Part shown: piece after piece, positions 1 through 5,810 of the stretch
Layout: every line of letters begins with the position of its first letter
How positions within the stretch are numbered: position 1 is the first letter of the stretch
Notes under the pieces: generated by a model
What the model was told of the DNA's origin: nothing
Database searches by the model: none
The model's input: the letters and a program-made list of their open reading frames with translations, nothing else
NCBI GenBank assembly: GCA_018715285.1
Contig: DVLW01000198.1
Span: forward strand, 1-9,647
Direction: 5' to 3'
Length of the DNA: 9,647 nt
From: Candidatus Faecivivens stercoripullorum
GTDB lineage: Bacteria > Bacillota > Clostridia > Oscillospirales > Ruminococcaceae
Translations under genes and position numbers: made by a program

Positions 1-24
1 CTAACCAACAAGGAGGTTTATTCT

Positions 25-522
25 ATGTCCAACAAAAAGGCCGGCATCCTCTTTAAGGATACTCCGGAACAAAAGAAAAAGCTGGAAGAGGTCATTGCCG
101 CGCATAAAGACCAGCCCGGCGCACTGATGCCGATTCTTCAGCAGGCGCAGGATATCTACGGTTACCTTCCGATCGAGGTCCAGACCACGATTGCGGAAGC
201 TCTGGATATCCCGCTTGAGGAAGTATACGGCGTCGTTACTTTTTATGCACAGTTTTCGCTTTACCCCAAGGGACAGTATAAGATTTCTGTATGCCTGGGC
301 ACAGCCTGCTATGTTAAGGGCTCGGGCACAATTTATGATAAGCTGCAGCAGGTGCTTGGAATCGGCGGCGGCGAATGTACCCCTGACGGCAAGTTTTCGC
401 TGGAAGCATGCCGCTGTGTAGGCGCGTGCGGCCTGGCACCGGTCATGATGGTCAACGACGAGGTTTTCGGCAAGCTGACGGCTGACGACGTAGAAGGCAT
501 CCTCGCCAAGTTTAGCGCTTAA
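25..522 (+). CDS. hydC: HydC/NuoE-like [2Fe-2S] subunit of NAD(H)-linked [FeFe]-hydrogenase
   Basis: The 165-residue protein belongs to the NuoE/HndA/HydC family. It has an N-terminal helical part (about 15-80, with the family-typical YGYLP and YGVVTFYAQF stretches) and a C-terminal thioredoxin-like ferredoxin domain. Four cysteines fit the NuoE [2Fe-2S] pattern: C90-x4-C95 and C131-x3-C135. In the family this subunit sits next to the NuoF-like subunit and carries an accessory cluster close to the FMN. It is cytoplasmic; no signal peptide or membrane segment is visible. The ATG at 25 is preceded by AAGGAGG at 10-16 with good spacing. It is the first visible gene of a five-gene operon ending with hydA; whether another gene precedes it cannot be seen. 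The length is normal for the family. NuoE of a respiratory complex I is the alternative, but the hydA linkage argues against it. Confidence 0.93.
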   Translation: MSNKKAGILFKDTPEQKKKLEEVIAAHKDQPGALMPILQQAQDIYGYLPIEVQTTIAEALDIPLEEVYGVVTFYAQFSLYPKGQYKISVCLGTACYVKGSGTIYDKLQQVLGIGGGECTPDGKFSLEACRCVGACGLAPVMMVNDEVFGKLTADDVEGILAKFSA

Positions 523-549
523 AATCTATCAGGAAAGGATTGTGGCGAC

Positions 550-1101
550 ATGCAGGAACTCTCGCTCAACGTCTTGGATATCGCACAGAACTCGGTCCGT
601 GCAAAGGCCACTCTGGTCACCATTACCGTTACTGAGCGCAGTGCAGATCATTATCTTGAGATCTCGATTGCGGATGACGGATGCGGAATGAGCGAGGAAC
701 AGGTCGCGCGTGTCATGGACCCGTTTTTTACAACCCGTACCACAAGAAAAGTCGGATTGGGTATCCCCTTTTTCAAGCTGACGGCCGAATCAACCGGCGG
801 AAGTTTTGATATCCAGTCAACGCTGGGCAAGGGAACGGTCACGACGGCGCGTTATCATACCGACCATATCGATATGATGCCTCTGGGCGACATGAACGCA
901 ACCATCCTCTCACTGATTAGTATGAATCCCCAGATGGATTTTGTTTACCGGCGTTCGCTGGATAATAACAGTTTTACACTTGACACCCGGGAACTGAAAG
1001 CGGTTCTTGAGGATGTCCCGATCAACTCTCCGGAAGTCGTCCAGTTTATGAAGGAGACGCTCGAGGAGGGCGAATCTGAAATTTTGAATCAGAATACTTA
1101 G
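550..1101 (+). CDS. Stand-alone GHKL (histidine-kinase-like) ATP-binding protein within the hydrogenase operon
   Basis: The 183-residue protein consists of a GHKL/HATPase_c fold and a short C-terminal extension. Visible motifs are an N-box around N14 (LDIAQNSVRA), G1 D42-D-G-C-G46, an F-box-like PFFTT at 58-62, G2 G69-L-G71 and a G3-like GKGT at 93-96. The residue four before the N-box Asn, often Glu in GHKL ATPases, is Asp10 here. There is no sensor domain, transmembrane segment or HisKA phosphoacceptor helix, so it is not a complete sensor kinase. Residues about 110-183 form a tail I cannot assign. The start ATG at 550 follows AGGAAAGG (531-538). It lies 27 bases after hydC and 15 bases before the HndB-like gene, so it is co-transcribed. 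A similar gene, called hydE in Acetobacterium woodii as I recall, occurs in related hydrogenase operons without a settled role. ATP binding is well supported; its partner and function are unknown. It is not the radical-SAM maturase also called HydE. Confidence 0.88.
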   Translation: MQELSLNVLDIAQNSVRAKATLVTITVTERSADHYLEISIADDGCGMSEEQVARVMDPFFTTRTTRKVGLGIPFFKLTAESTGGSFDIQSTLGKGTVTTARYHTDHIDMMPLGDMNATILSLISMNPQMDFVYRRSLDNNSFTLDTRELKAVLEDVPINSPEVVQFMKETLEEGESEILNQNT

Positions 1102-1116
1102 AAAGGATTGATTTAT

Positions 1117-1494
1117 ATGAAGAGTCTGGAAGAACTCAAAGCAATCCGTGATCGCGCAAAAGCCACCGTGCATCTTCGGAAAGAAAATTCTCCTGACAAT
1201 ATCCGTGTCGTCGTCGGTATGGCGACCTGCGGTATCGCTGCCGGCGCAAGACCGGTTCTCTCTGCGTTCACTGAAGAAGTCGCAAAACGTGGTCTTCAGA
1301 ACGTCATGGTTACCCAGACCGGATGTATCGGCCTGTGCCAGTATGAACCCATCGTCGAGGTTTATGAGCCCGACGGAAAGGTTACTACATATGTCAAAAT
1401 GACCCCCGATAAGGTTGACCGAATCATCACCGAGCATCTGGTCAACGGAAAAGTTGTGGATGAATTTACCATCGGCAGCGTCGGCAATCTGTAA
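1117..1494 (+). CDS. HndB/HydD-like thioredoxin-fold ferredoxin subunit of the hydrogenase
   Basis: This 125-residue cytoplasmic protein has an N-terminal helix (about 3-20) followed by a thioredoxin-like [2Fe-2S] ferredoxin fold (about 28-115). The family is recognised from MATCGIAAGAR at 35-45 and TGCIGLC at 68-74, as in HndB of Desulfovibrio fructosovorans Hnd and the HydD-type subunit of four-subunit electron-bifurcating hydrogenases. Only three cysteines occur in the whole protein (C38, C70, C74). The position of the fourth NuoE-type ligand is not Cys, so cluster binding is uncertain. The start at ATG 1117 is chosen because GAAAGGA at 1101-1107 lies about nine bases upstream. An in-frame TTG at 1108 would overlap that ribosome binding site. 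The gene ends with tandem TAA codons and is followed after 15 bases by hydB. Its role is probably structural or electron-transferring next to HydB, which is inference from operon position and family. Confidence 0.88.
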   Translation: MKSLEELKAIRDRAKATVHLRKENSPDNIRVVVGMATCGIAAGARPVLSAFTEEVAKRGLQNVMVTQTGCIGLCQYEPIVEVYEPDGKVTTYVKMTPDKVDRIITEHLVNGKVVDEFTIGSVGNL

Positions 1495-1509
1495 TAAGGA
1501 GGCAGCTAC

Positions 1510-3300
1510 ATGTATCGTTCTCATGTTCTGGTCTGTGGAGGCACCGGTTGCAGCTCTTCCAACAGCCAGCAAATCATCGACGCACTGGAAACTGAAATCG
1601 CAGCAGCCGGTCTGTCGGATGAAGTAAAAGTCGTAAAAACCGGTTGCTTTGGTCTGTGTGCACTCGGCCCGATTATGATTATCTATCCGGAAGGTTCCTT
1701 CTACTCGGAAGTTAAACCCTCTGACGTTCCGGAAATTGTTGAAGAGCACCTGCTCAAGGGCCGTATCGTTAAACGGCTGCTTTATAAAGAGACCGTTCAG
1801 GAAGACAACAGCGTCAAATCTCTGAACGAAACCAACTTCTATGCAAAACAGCACCGTGTTGCACTGCGCAACTGTGGTGTTATCAACCCCGAAAATATCG
1901 ATGAATATATCGCTGTCGACGGTTATCAGGCACTGGGCAAGGTCCTGACCGAAATGACTCCTCAGCAGGTTATCGATGTAATCCTCGCTTCCGGTCTGCG
2001 CGGACGCGGCGGCGCTGGATTCCCGACCGGCAAGAAGTGGAGCTTTGCGGCTGCAAACCAGGCTGACCAGAAGTATGTCTGCTGCAACGCTGACGAAGGT
2101 GACCCCGGTGCATTCATGGACCGTTCTGTTCTGGAAGGCGACCCGCACGTCGTTCTGGAAGCTATGGCGATTGCAGGTTACGCAATCGGCGCTTCCCAGG
2201 GTTACATCTATGTCCGTGCAGAATACCCGATCGCAGTTCATCGTTTGCAGATTGCCATTAAACAGGCAAGAGAATATGGACTTTTGGGCAAGGATATCTT
2301 CGGCACCGGATTTGACTTTGACATCGACCTGAGACTGGGTGCCGGTGCATTCGTATGTGGTGAGGAAACCGCTCTGATGACCTCTATCGAAGGCCACCGC
2401 GGTGAACCCAGACCCCGTCCTCCGTTCCCTGCTGTCAAGGGTCTGTTCGCAAAACCGACTATCCTGAACAACGTTGAGACCTACGCAAACATCCCGCAGA
2501 TCATCCTCAAGGGTGCTGACTGGTTTGCTTCGATGGGTACCGAAAAGAGCAAGGGCACTAAGGTATTTGCTCTGGGCGGCAAGATCAACAACACCGGTCT
2601 GGTCGAAGTCCCGATGGGTACTACCCTGCGTGAGATCATCGAAGAGATCGGCGGCGGTATCCCGAATGGCAAGAAGTTCAAGGCTGCACAGACCGGCGGT
2701 CCTTCCGGCGGATGCATCCCGGCTGAACATCTGGACGTTCCGATCGATTATGATAACCTGCTGGCAATCGGCTCGATGATGGGCTCCGGCGGTCTGATCG
2801 TCATGGACGAAGACACCTGTATGGTCGATATCGCAAAATTCTTCCTGGAATTCACTGTTGATGAATCCTGCGGTAAATGTACTCCCTGCCGTGTCGGTAC
2901 CAAGCGCCTGTATGAGATGCTGGATAAGATCACCCGCGGTCAGGCTACGATGGAAGACCTCGACAAGCTGGAAGAACTCTGCTACTACATCAAGAATAAC
3001 TCGCTGTGTGGTCTGGGACAGACGGCTCCTAACCCCATCCTGTCCACCCTGCGCTACTTCCGTGACGAATATGTCGCACATATCGTGGATAAGACCTGCC
3101 CGGCTGGTGTATGTAAACATCTGATGAAGTACACCATCGACCCCGAAAAGTGCAAAGGCTGTACTTTGTGTGCACGTAACTGCCCGGTTAACGCTATTTC
3201 CGGTACTGTTAAACAGCCTCATGTCATCGACACCAGCAAGTGTATCAAGTGCGGCGCCTGCATGGAGAAGTGCAGATTCGGCGCGATCAGCAAGAAATAA
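1510..3300 (+). CDS. hydB: HydB/NuoF-like FMN- and NAD(H)-binding subunit of [FeFe]-hydrogenase
   Basis: The 596-residue protein has the full HydB architecture. Residues 1-90 are a thioredoxin-like [2Fe-2S] domain (C9, C14, C46, C50). Residues about 130-420 are the NuoF core, with the glycine-rich nucleotide/FMN segment GLRGRGGAGFPTGKKW at 162-177 and GAGAFVCGEE at 277-286. A [4Fe-4S] site follows with C454, C457, C460 and C500. The C-terminal tail carries two [4Fe-4S] ferredoxin motifs: C548/C551/C554/C558 and C578/C581/C584/C588. A further CPAGVCKH element at 530-537 precedes them. In the family this subunit exchanges hydride with NAD(H) through FMN and passes single electrons to HydA. In bifurcating enzymes it is also where ferredoxin electrons meet the flavin. 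The length is close to other HydB proteins and clearly longer than respiratory NuoF because of the extra domains. The ribosome binding site AAGGAGG lies at 1496-1502. Sequence alone does not separate true bifurcation from plain NADH-dependent H2 production. Confidence 0.95.
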   Translation: MYRSHVLVCGGTGCSSSNSQQIIDALETEIAAAGLSDEVKVVKTGCFGLCALGPIMIIYPEGSFYSEVKPSDVPEIVEEHLLKGRIVKRLLYKETVQEDNSVKSLNETNFYAKQHRVALRNCGVINPENIDEYIAVDGYQALGKVLTEMTPQQVIDVILASGLRGRGGAGFPTGKKWSFAAANQADQKYVCCNADEGDPGAFMDRSVLEGDPHVVLEAMAIAGYAIGASQGYIYVRAEYPIAVHRLQIAIKQAREYGLLGKDIFGTGFDFDIDLRLGAGAFVCGEETALMTSIEGHRGEPRPRPPFPAVKGLFAKPTILNNVETYANIPQIILKGADWFASMGTEKSKGTKVFALGGKINNTGLVEVPMGTTLREIIEEIGGGIPNGKKFKAAQTGGPSGGCIPAEHLDVPIDYDNLLAIGSMMGSGGLIVMDEDTCMVDIAKFFLEFTVDESCGKCTPCRVGTKRLYEMLDKITRGQATMEDLDKLEELCYYIKNNSLCGLGQTAPNPILSTLRYFRDEYVAHIVDKTCPAGVCKHLMKYTIDPEKCKGCTLCARNCPVNAISGTVKQPHVIDTSKCIKCGACMEKCRFGAISKK

Positions 3301-3317
3301 TCGGGAGGACAGCCAAG

Positions 3318-5060
3318 ATGATTAATCTCAAGATCAACAACATCCCTGTTTCTGTCGAGCCCGGCACCACCATTCTGGAAGCCGCCCGTCAGCTGGGTAT
3401 CAATATTCCCACCCTCTGTTACCTCAAAGACATCAACGAGATCGGTGCCTGCCGTATCTGCACCGTTGAGGTCAAAAATGCAAAAGGCCTGCTGCCTGCC
3501 TGCGTATACCCGGTAAACGAGGGCATGGAAGTCTTCACCAACACCAAAAAGGTGCTGGACGCTCGTAAGAAAAACCTCGAACTGCTGCTGTCGGTTCACC
3601 ACAAGGAATGCCTTTCCTGCCCCAGAAGCGGAAACTGCGAATTCCAGAAACTGTGCAATGACTACGGCATTTCGGATGAACACGTCTATGAGGGCGAAAA
3701 GAACGAGTATGAGATCGACGATTCCGCCGCTCATATGATCCGCGACAACTCCAAGTGCGTGCTCTGCCGCCGCTGTGTCGCTGTCTGCCGCAAGTATCAG
3801 GACTGCGGCGTTATCGGCCCGATCGACCGTGGTTTCAAGACCCACATCGGTTCCGCATTTGAAAGAAATCTGGGCGACGTTGCCTGTGTATCCTGCGGTC
3901 AGTGCATCGCTGCATGTCCGACTGGCGCGCTCCAGGAAAAGGATATGACCGACGAGGTCTGGGCTGCTCTGTCCAACCCCGAAAAGACTGTTATCGTTCA
4001 GACTGCTCCTGCTGTCAGAGCTGCTCTTGGTGAAGCATTTGGCCTGCCGATGGGCACCAATGTCGAAGGCAAGATGGTCGCAGCACTGCGCAGAATCGGC
4101 TTTGCAAAGGTATTCGATACCGTCTTTGCAGCTGACCTGACCATTATGGAAGAAGCACACGAGCTGGTTGAGCGTATGCAGAATGGCGGCGTACTGCCGA
4201 TGATTACCTCCTGCAGCCCCGGATGGGTCAAGTACTGCGAACACTACTTCCCCGATTTCATCCCCAACCTGTCTACCTGCAAATCGCCCCAGCAGATGTT
4301 CGGCGCGATTGCCAAGACCTGGTATGCGGAAAAGATGGGCATCGACCCCAAGAATCTTGTCGTCGTTTCGATCATGCCCTGTACCGCGAAGAAGTTTGAG
4401 GTCGGCAGAGACGATCAGTCGGCTGCTGGTGTACCCGATGTCGATATCGCACTGACCACCAGAGAACTGGCTAAGATGATTAAGGCTTCCGGTCTGGACT
4501 TCAACCTCCTGCCTGACGAGAAATTCGACGAGCCGCTCGGACTCGGCGCTGGTGCCGGCGTAATCTTCGGCGCAACCGGCGGCGTTATGGAAGCTGCTCT
4601 GAGAACTGCAAACGACTGGCTGACCGGTACCGATACTCCTGCTGAAAAGATGGACTTCTCCGCTGTCCGCGGCACCGAAGGCATCAAGGAAGCAACCTAT
4701 ACCGTCGGCGGCGTAACCCTCAAGGTTGCGATCTGCTCCGGCCTGGCAAATGCTAAAAAGCTGCTGACCGCTGTCCGCAACGGTGAAGCAGATTATCAGT
4801 TCATCGAAGTCATGGCCTGCCCCGGCGGCTGTGTCAACGGTGGCGGACAGCCCTTTGTCCCGGCTTCTGTCAAGAACTTCACCGATGTCCGCGCAATCCG
4901 TGCAAAGGCTCTGTATGCCGAGGACGAGGCGCTGACCATCCGCAAGTCTCATCAGAATCCTTCCGTCATCGAGCTGTACAAAGAGTACCTCGGCGAACCC
5001 GGAAGCGAAAAGGCACATCATATCCTGCATACCTCTTACGTCGCACGCAAGAGATATTGA
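3318..5060 (+). CDS. hydA: [FeFe]-hydrogenase catalytic subunit HydA (NADH-linked, group A)
   Basis: This 580-residue cytoplasmic enzyme reversibly reduces protons to H2 at an H-cluster. In order it has a plant-type [2Fe-2S] domain (C34, C45, C48, C62), a His-ligated [4Fe-4S] site (H94, C98, C101, C107), two [4Fe-4S] ferredoxin motifs (C147/150/153/157 and C190/193/196/200) and the H-domain. H-domain motifs are L1 TSCSPGW at 297-303, L2 MPCTAKKFE at 353-361 and L3 EVMACPGGCVNGGGQP with C501 and C505. Proton-path residues known from Clostridium pasteurianum CpI (Glu279, Glu282, Arg286, Cys299, Ser319) appear conserved at the same numbers. L1 has Ser where the consensus has a second Cys. The ATG at 3318 has GGGAGGA at 3303-3309; an in-frame GTG at 3240 lies inside hydB and is rejected. 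It is the last gene of the operon, 17 bases after hydB. Maturation factors are not in view. Confidence 0.96.
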   Translation: MINLKINNIPVSVEPGTTILEAARQLGINIPTLCYLKDINEIGACRICTVEVKNAKGLLPACVYPVNEGMEVFTNTKKVLDARKKNLELLLSVHHKECLSCPRSGNCEFQKLCNDYGISDEHVYEGEKNEYEIDDSAAHMIRDNSKCVLCRRCVAVCRKYQDCGVIGPIDRGFKTHIGSAFERNLGDVACVSCGQCIAACPTGALQEKDMTDEVWAALSNPEKTVIVQTAPAVRAALGEAFGLPMGTNVEGKMVAALRRIGFAKVFDTVFAADLTIMEEAHELVERMQNGGVLPMITSCSPGWVKYCEHYFPDFIPNLSTCKSPQQMFGAIAKTWYAEKMGIDPKNLVVVSIMPCTAKKFEVGRDDQSAAGVPDVDIALTTRELAKMIKASGLDFNLLPDEKFDEPLGLGAGAGVIFGATGGVMEAALRTANDWLTGTDTPAEKMDFSAVRGTEGIKEATYTVGGVTLKVAICSGLANAKKLLTAVRNGEADYQFIEVMACPGGCVNGGGQPFVPASVKNFTDVRAIRAKALYAEDEALTIRKSHQNPSVIELYKEYLGEPGSEKAHHILHTSYVARKRY

Positions 5061-5090
5061 TCTGATCGGCATTTTCTGAATATGAACGAA

Positions 5091-5127
5091 ACAGCGCTCC
5101 GTCCGGTAGACCCGGGCGGAGCGTTGT
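5091..5127 (+). terminator. Probable intrinsic terminator of the hydrogenase operon
   Basis: Thirty bases after the hydA stop, arms 5091-5106 and 5112-5127 form a GC-rich hairpin of about 16 pairs, including two G-T wobbles, around a five-base loop. The following T-tract is weak (TTATGGG), so termination may be incomplete or Rho-assisted. Its position between hydA and the next promoter supports the call. Confidence 0.65.
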
Positions 5128-5192
5128 TTATGGGCAGAATTTTCTTTATAAGAAATTTTGCAGGATGTTCACAAAATCATGCCTGAACGGCG

Positions 5193-5221
5193 TTGACGAA
5201 TGGATACGGCGGTGGTATAAT
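5193..5221 (+). promoter_or_regulatory. Sigma-A-type promoter of the marR gene
   Basis: The -35 box TTGACG (5193-5198, 5 of 6 to consensus) and a perfect -10 box TATAAT (5216-5221) are separated by 17 bases, the optimal spacing. Transcription should begin near 5228, about 45 bases before the marR start codon. The start site falls inside the inverted repeat at 5225-5241. An A/T-rich stretch lies around 5138-5160, further upstream. Confidence 0.85.
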
Positions 5222-5224
5222 ATT

Positions 5225-5241
5225 AACTAACAAAGTTAGCT
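5225..5241. promoter_or_regulatory. Putative MarR operator over the marR transcription start
   Basis: The 17-base inverted repeat AACTAAC-AAA-GTTAGCT lies immediately downstream of the -10 box and covers the predicted start site. This position would let a bound MarR dimer block initiation. The right half-site and left core match the second site at 5750-5766, which has the same 7-3-7 layout. MarR proteins commonly bind palindromes of about this size next to their own gene; binding here is inferred. Confidence 0.65.
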
Positions 5242-5258
5242 TATGAAGACAGCTATCT

Positions 5259-5268
5259 AAGGAGGTGA
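5259..5268 (+). promoter_or_regulatory. Ribosome binding site that fixes the GTG start of marR
   Basis: AAGGAGGTGA is a full-length match to the anti-Shine-Dalgarno complement. It is placed correctly for the GTG at 5273, and no in-frame ATG with comparable spacing exists nearby. Confidence 0.85.
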
Positions 5269-5272
5269 ACCG

Positions 5273-5698
5273 GTGGAGTACGAAAAACTGGCGGAAGAAA
5301 TGTTTCAGCTGGTCTCTAAACTCCGGTTTAAACAGCAGACCCGGCCGCTCAGCAATGCCACCCATGGTGAACACTTTGTTCTGGTTTACGTCTATCAGAA
5401 AAAATGTGTCCTGCCCGGTGATCTGGCGCAGGTCATGAATGCTTCGACCGCATACGTCGCCAAAATGCTGCGCGGACTGGAAGAAAGAGGGCTGATCCGC
5501 CGCCGTCCGGACGATCAGGACCGCAGAAGAACGCTGATTACCCTGACCGAACTTGGTGAGCAGGCAGCTCAGAAAGATATGGATTCCGCCCGCGACCATA
5601 TCATCCAGATATTGGAAATACTGGGGGAAGAAGATGCGCAGCATTTTCTCCGCATTCTCAAAAAACTGATTTCTGCTAAAGAGCAGATGGAAAAATGA
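5273..5698 (+). CDS. MarR-family winged-helix transcriptional regulator
   Basis: The 141-residue protein has the usual MarR size and layout. Helices at both ends (about 1-35 and 105-140) are for dimerisation, and a winged helix-turn-helix lies at about 44-98. The recognition region reads LPGDLAQVMNASTAYVAKML, followed by the wing with the family hallmark D-x-x-DRR and a TLITLTELG strand. It starts at GTG 5273 behind a perfect ribosome binding site. It has its own promoter and a palindrome over the start site, and a second copy of the palindrome precedes the ABC transporter genes downstream. The likely role is an autoregulated repressor of the exporter, released by a small molecule. The ligand is unknown. 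There is no visible link to the hydrogenase operon apart from position. A terminator directly follows the stop codon. Confidence 0.92.
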   Translation: MEYEKLAEEMFQLVSKLRFKQQTRPLSNATHGEHFVLVYVYQKKCVLPGDLAQVMNASTAYVAKMLRGLEERGLIRRRPDDQDRRRTLITLTELGEQAAQKDMDSARDHIIQILEILGEEDAQHFLRILKKLISAKEQMEK

Positions 5699-5703
5699 CA
5701 GCG

Positions 5704-5739
5704 GCCTGCAGGCTGGCTATCATCCTGCAGGCTGTTTTT
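5704..5739 (+). terminator. Intrinsic terminator after marR
   Basis: Arms GCCTGCAGG (5704-5712) and CCTGCAGGC (5724-5732) enclose an 11-base loop and are followed by TTTTT at 5735-5739. Wobble pairs extend the stem outward. It begins six bases after the marR stop, so the ABC genes probably need their own promoter or readthrough. Confidence 0.8.
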
Positions 5740-5749
5740 AGGCTGTGAT

Positions 5750-5766
5750 AGCTAACTGTTTTAGCT
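5750..5766. promoter_or_regulatory. Second putative MarR operator upstream of the ABC exporter genes
   Basis: AGCTAAC-TGT-TTTAGCT has the same 7-3-7 inverted layout as the site at 5225-5241 and shares its CTAAC and TTAGCT half-site cores. It lies 44 bases before the first ABC start codon and directly after the marR terminator, where the transporter promoter should be. I found no -35/-10 pair of good quality here; CTGTGA (5743) with TAATTT (5766) is only a weak candidate. Confidence 0.6.
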
Positions 5767-5810
5767 AATTTTGTTGGATATGTTCACAACTCAGTAACAA
5801 GGAGGACACA

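Noticed and set aside
1108..1116. TTG start at 1108 for the HndB-like gene
   Set aside because: It lies at the end of the GAAAGGA ribosome binding site itself; ATG 1117 is correctly spaced.
3240..3317. N-terminal extension of hydA starting at GTG 3240
   Set aside because: It overlaps the hydB ferredoxin coding end and has no ribosome binding site. ATG 3318 has GGGAGGA at the right distance and begins exactly where the [2Fe-2S] domain starts.
910..5072. Two very long minus-strand open frames (910-3222 and 3219-5072) antisense to the hydrogenase genes
   Set aside because: They mirror strongly codon-biased hydB and hydA, whose codon pattern suppresses antisense stops. They have no ribosome binding sites and their translations have no recognisable domain. 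The sense frames carry every expected motif.
5141..5155. Inverted repeat TTTCTT-TAT-AAGAAA upstream of the marR promoter
   Set aside because: It is short and A/T-only apart from one pair per arm. It sits in an A/T-rich spacer between terminator and promoter, and nothing distinguishes it from chance or an UP-like element.
5082..5186. 34-codon open frame starting ATG 5082 after hydA
   Set aside because: It has no ribosome binding site, runs through the terminator hairpin, and its translation shows no recognisable features.
5771..5789. Rex-like box (TTGT...TTCACAA) before the ABC genes
   Set aside because: The half-sites are one base off the required spacing and the left half matches only four positions, so a redox-control claim is not supported.
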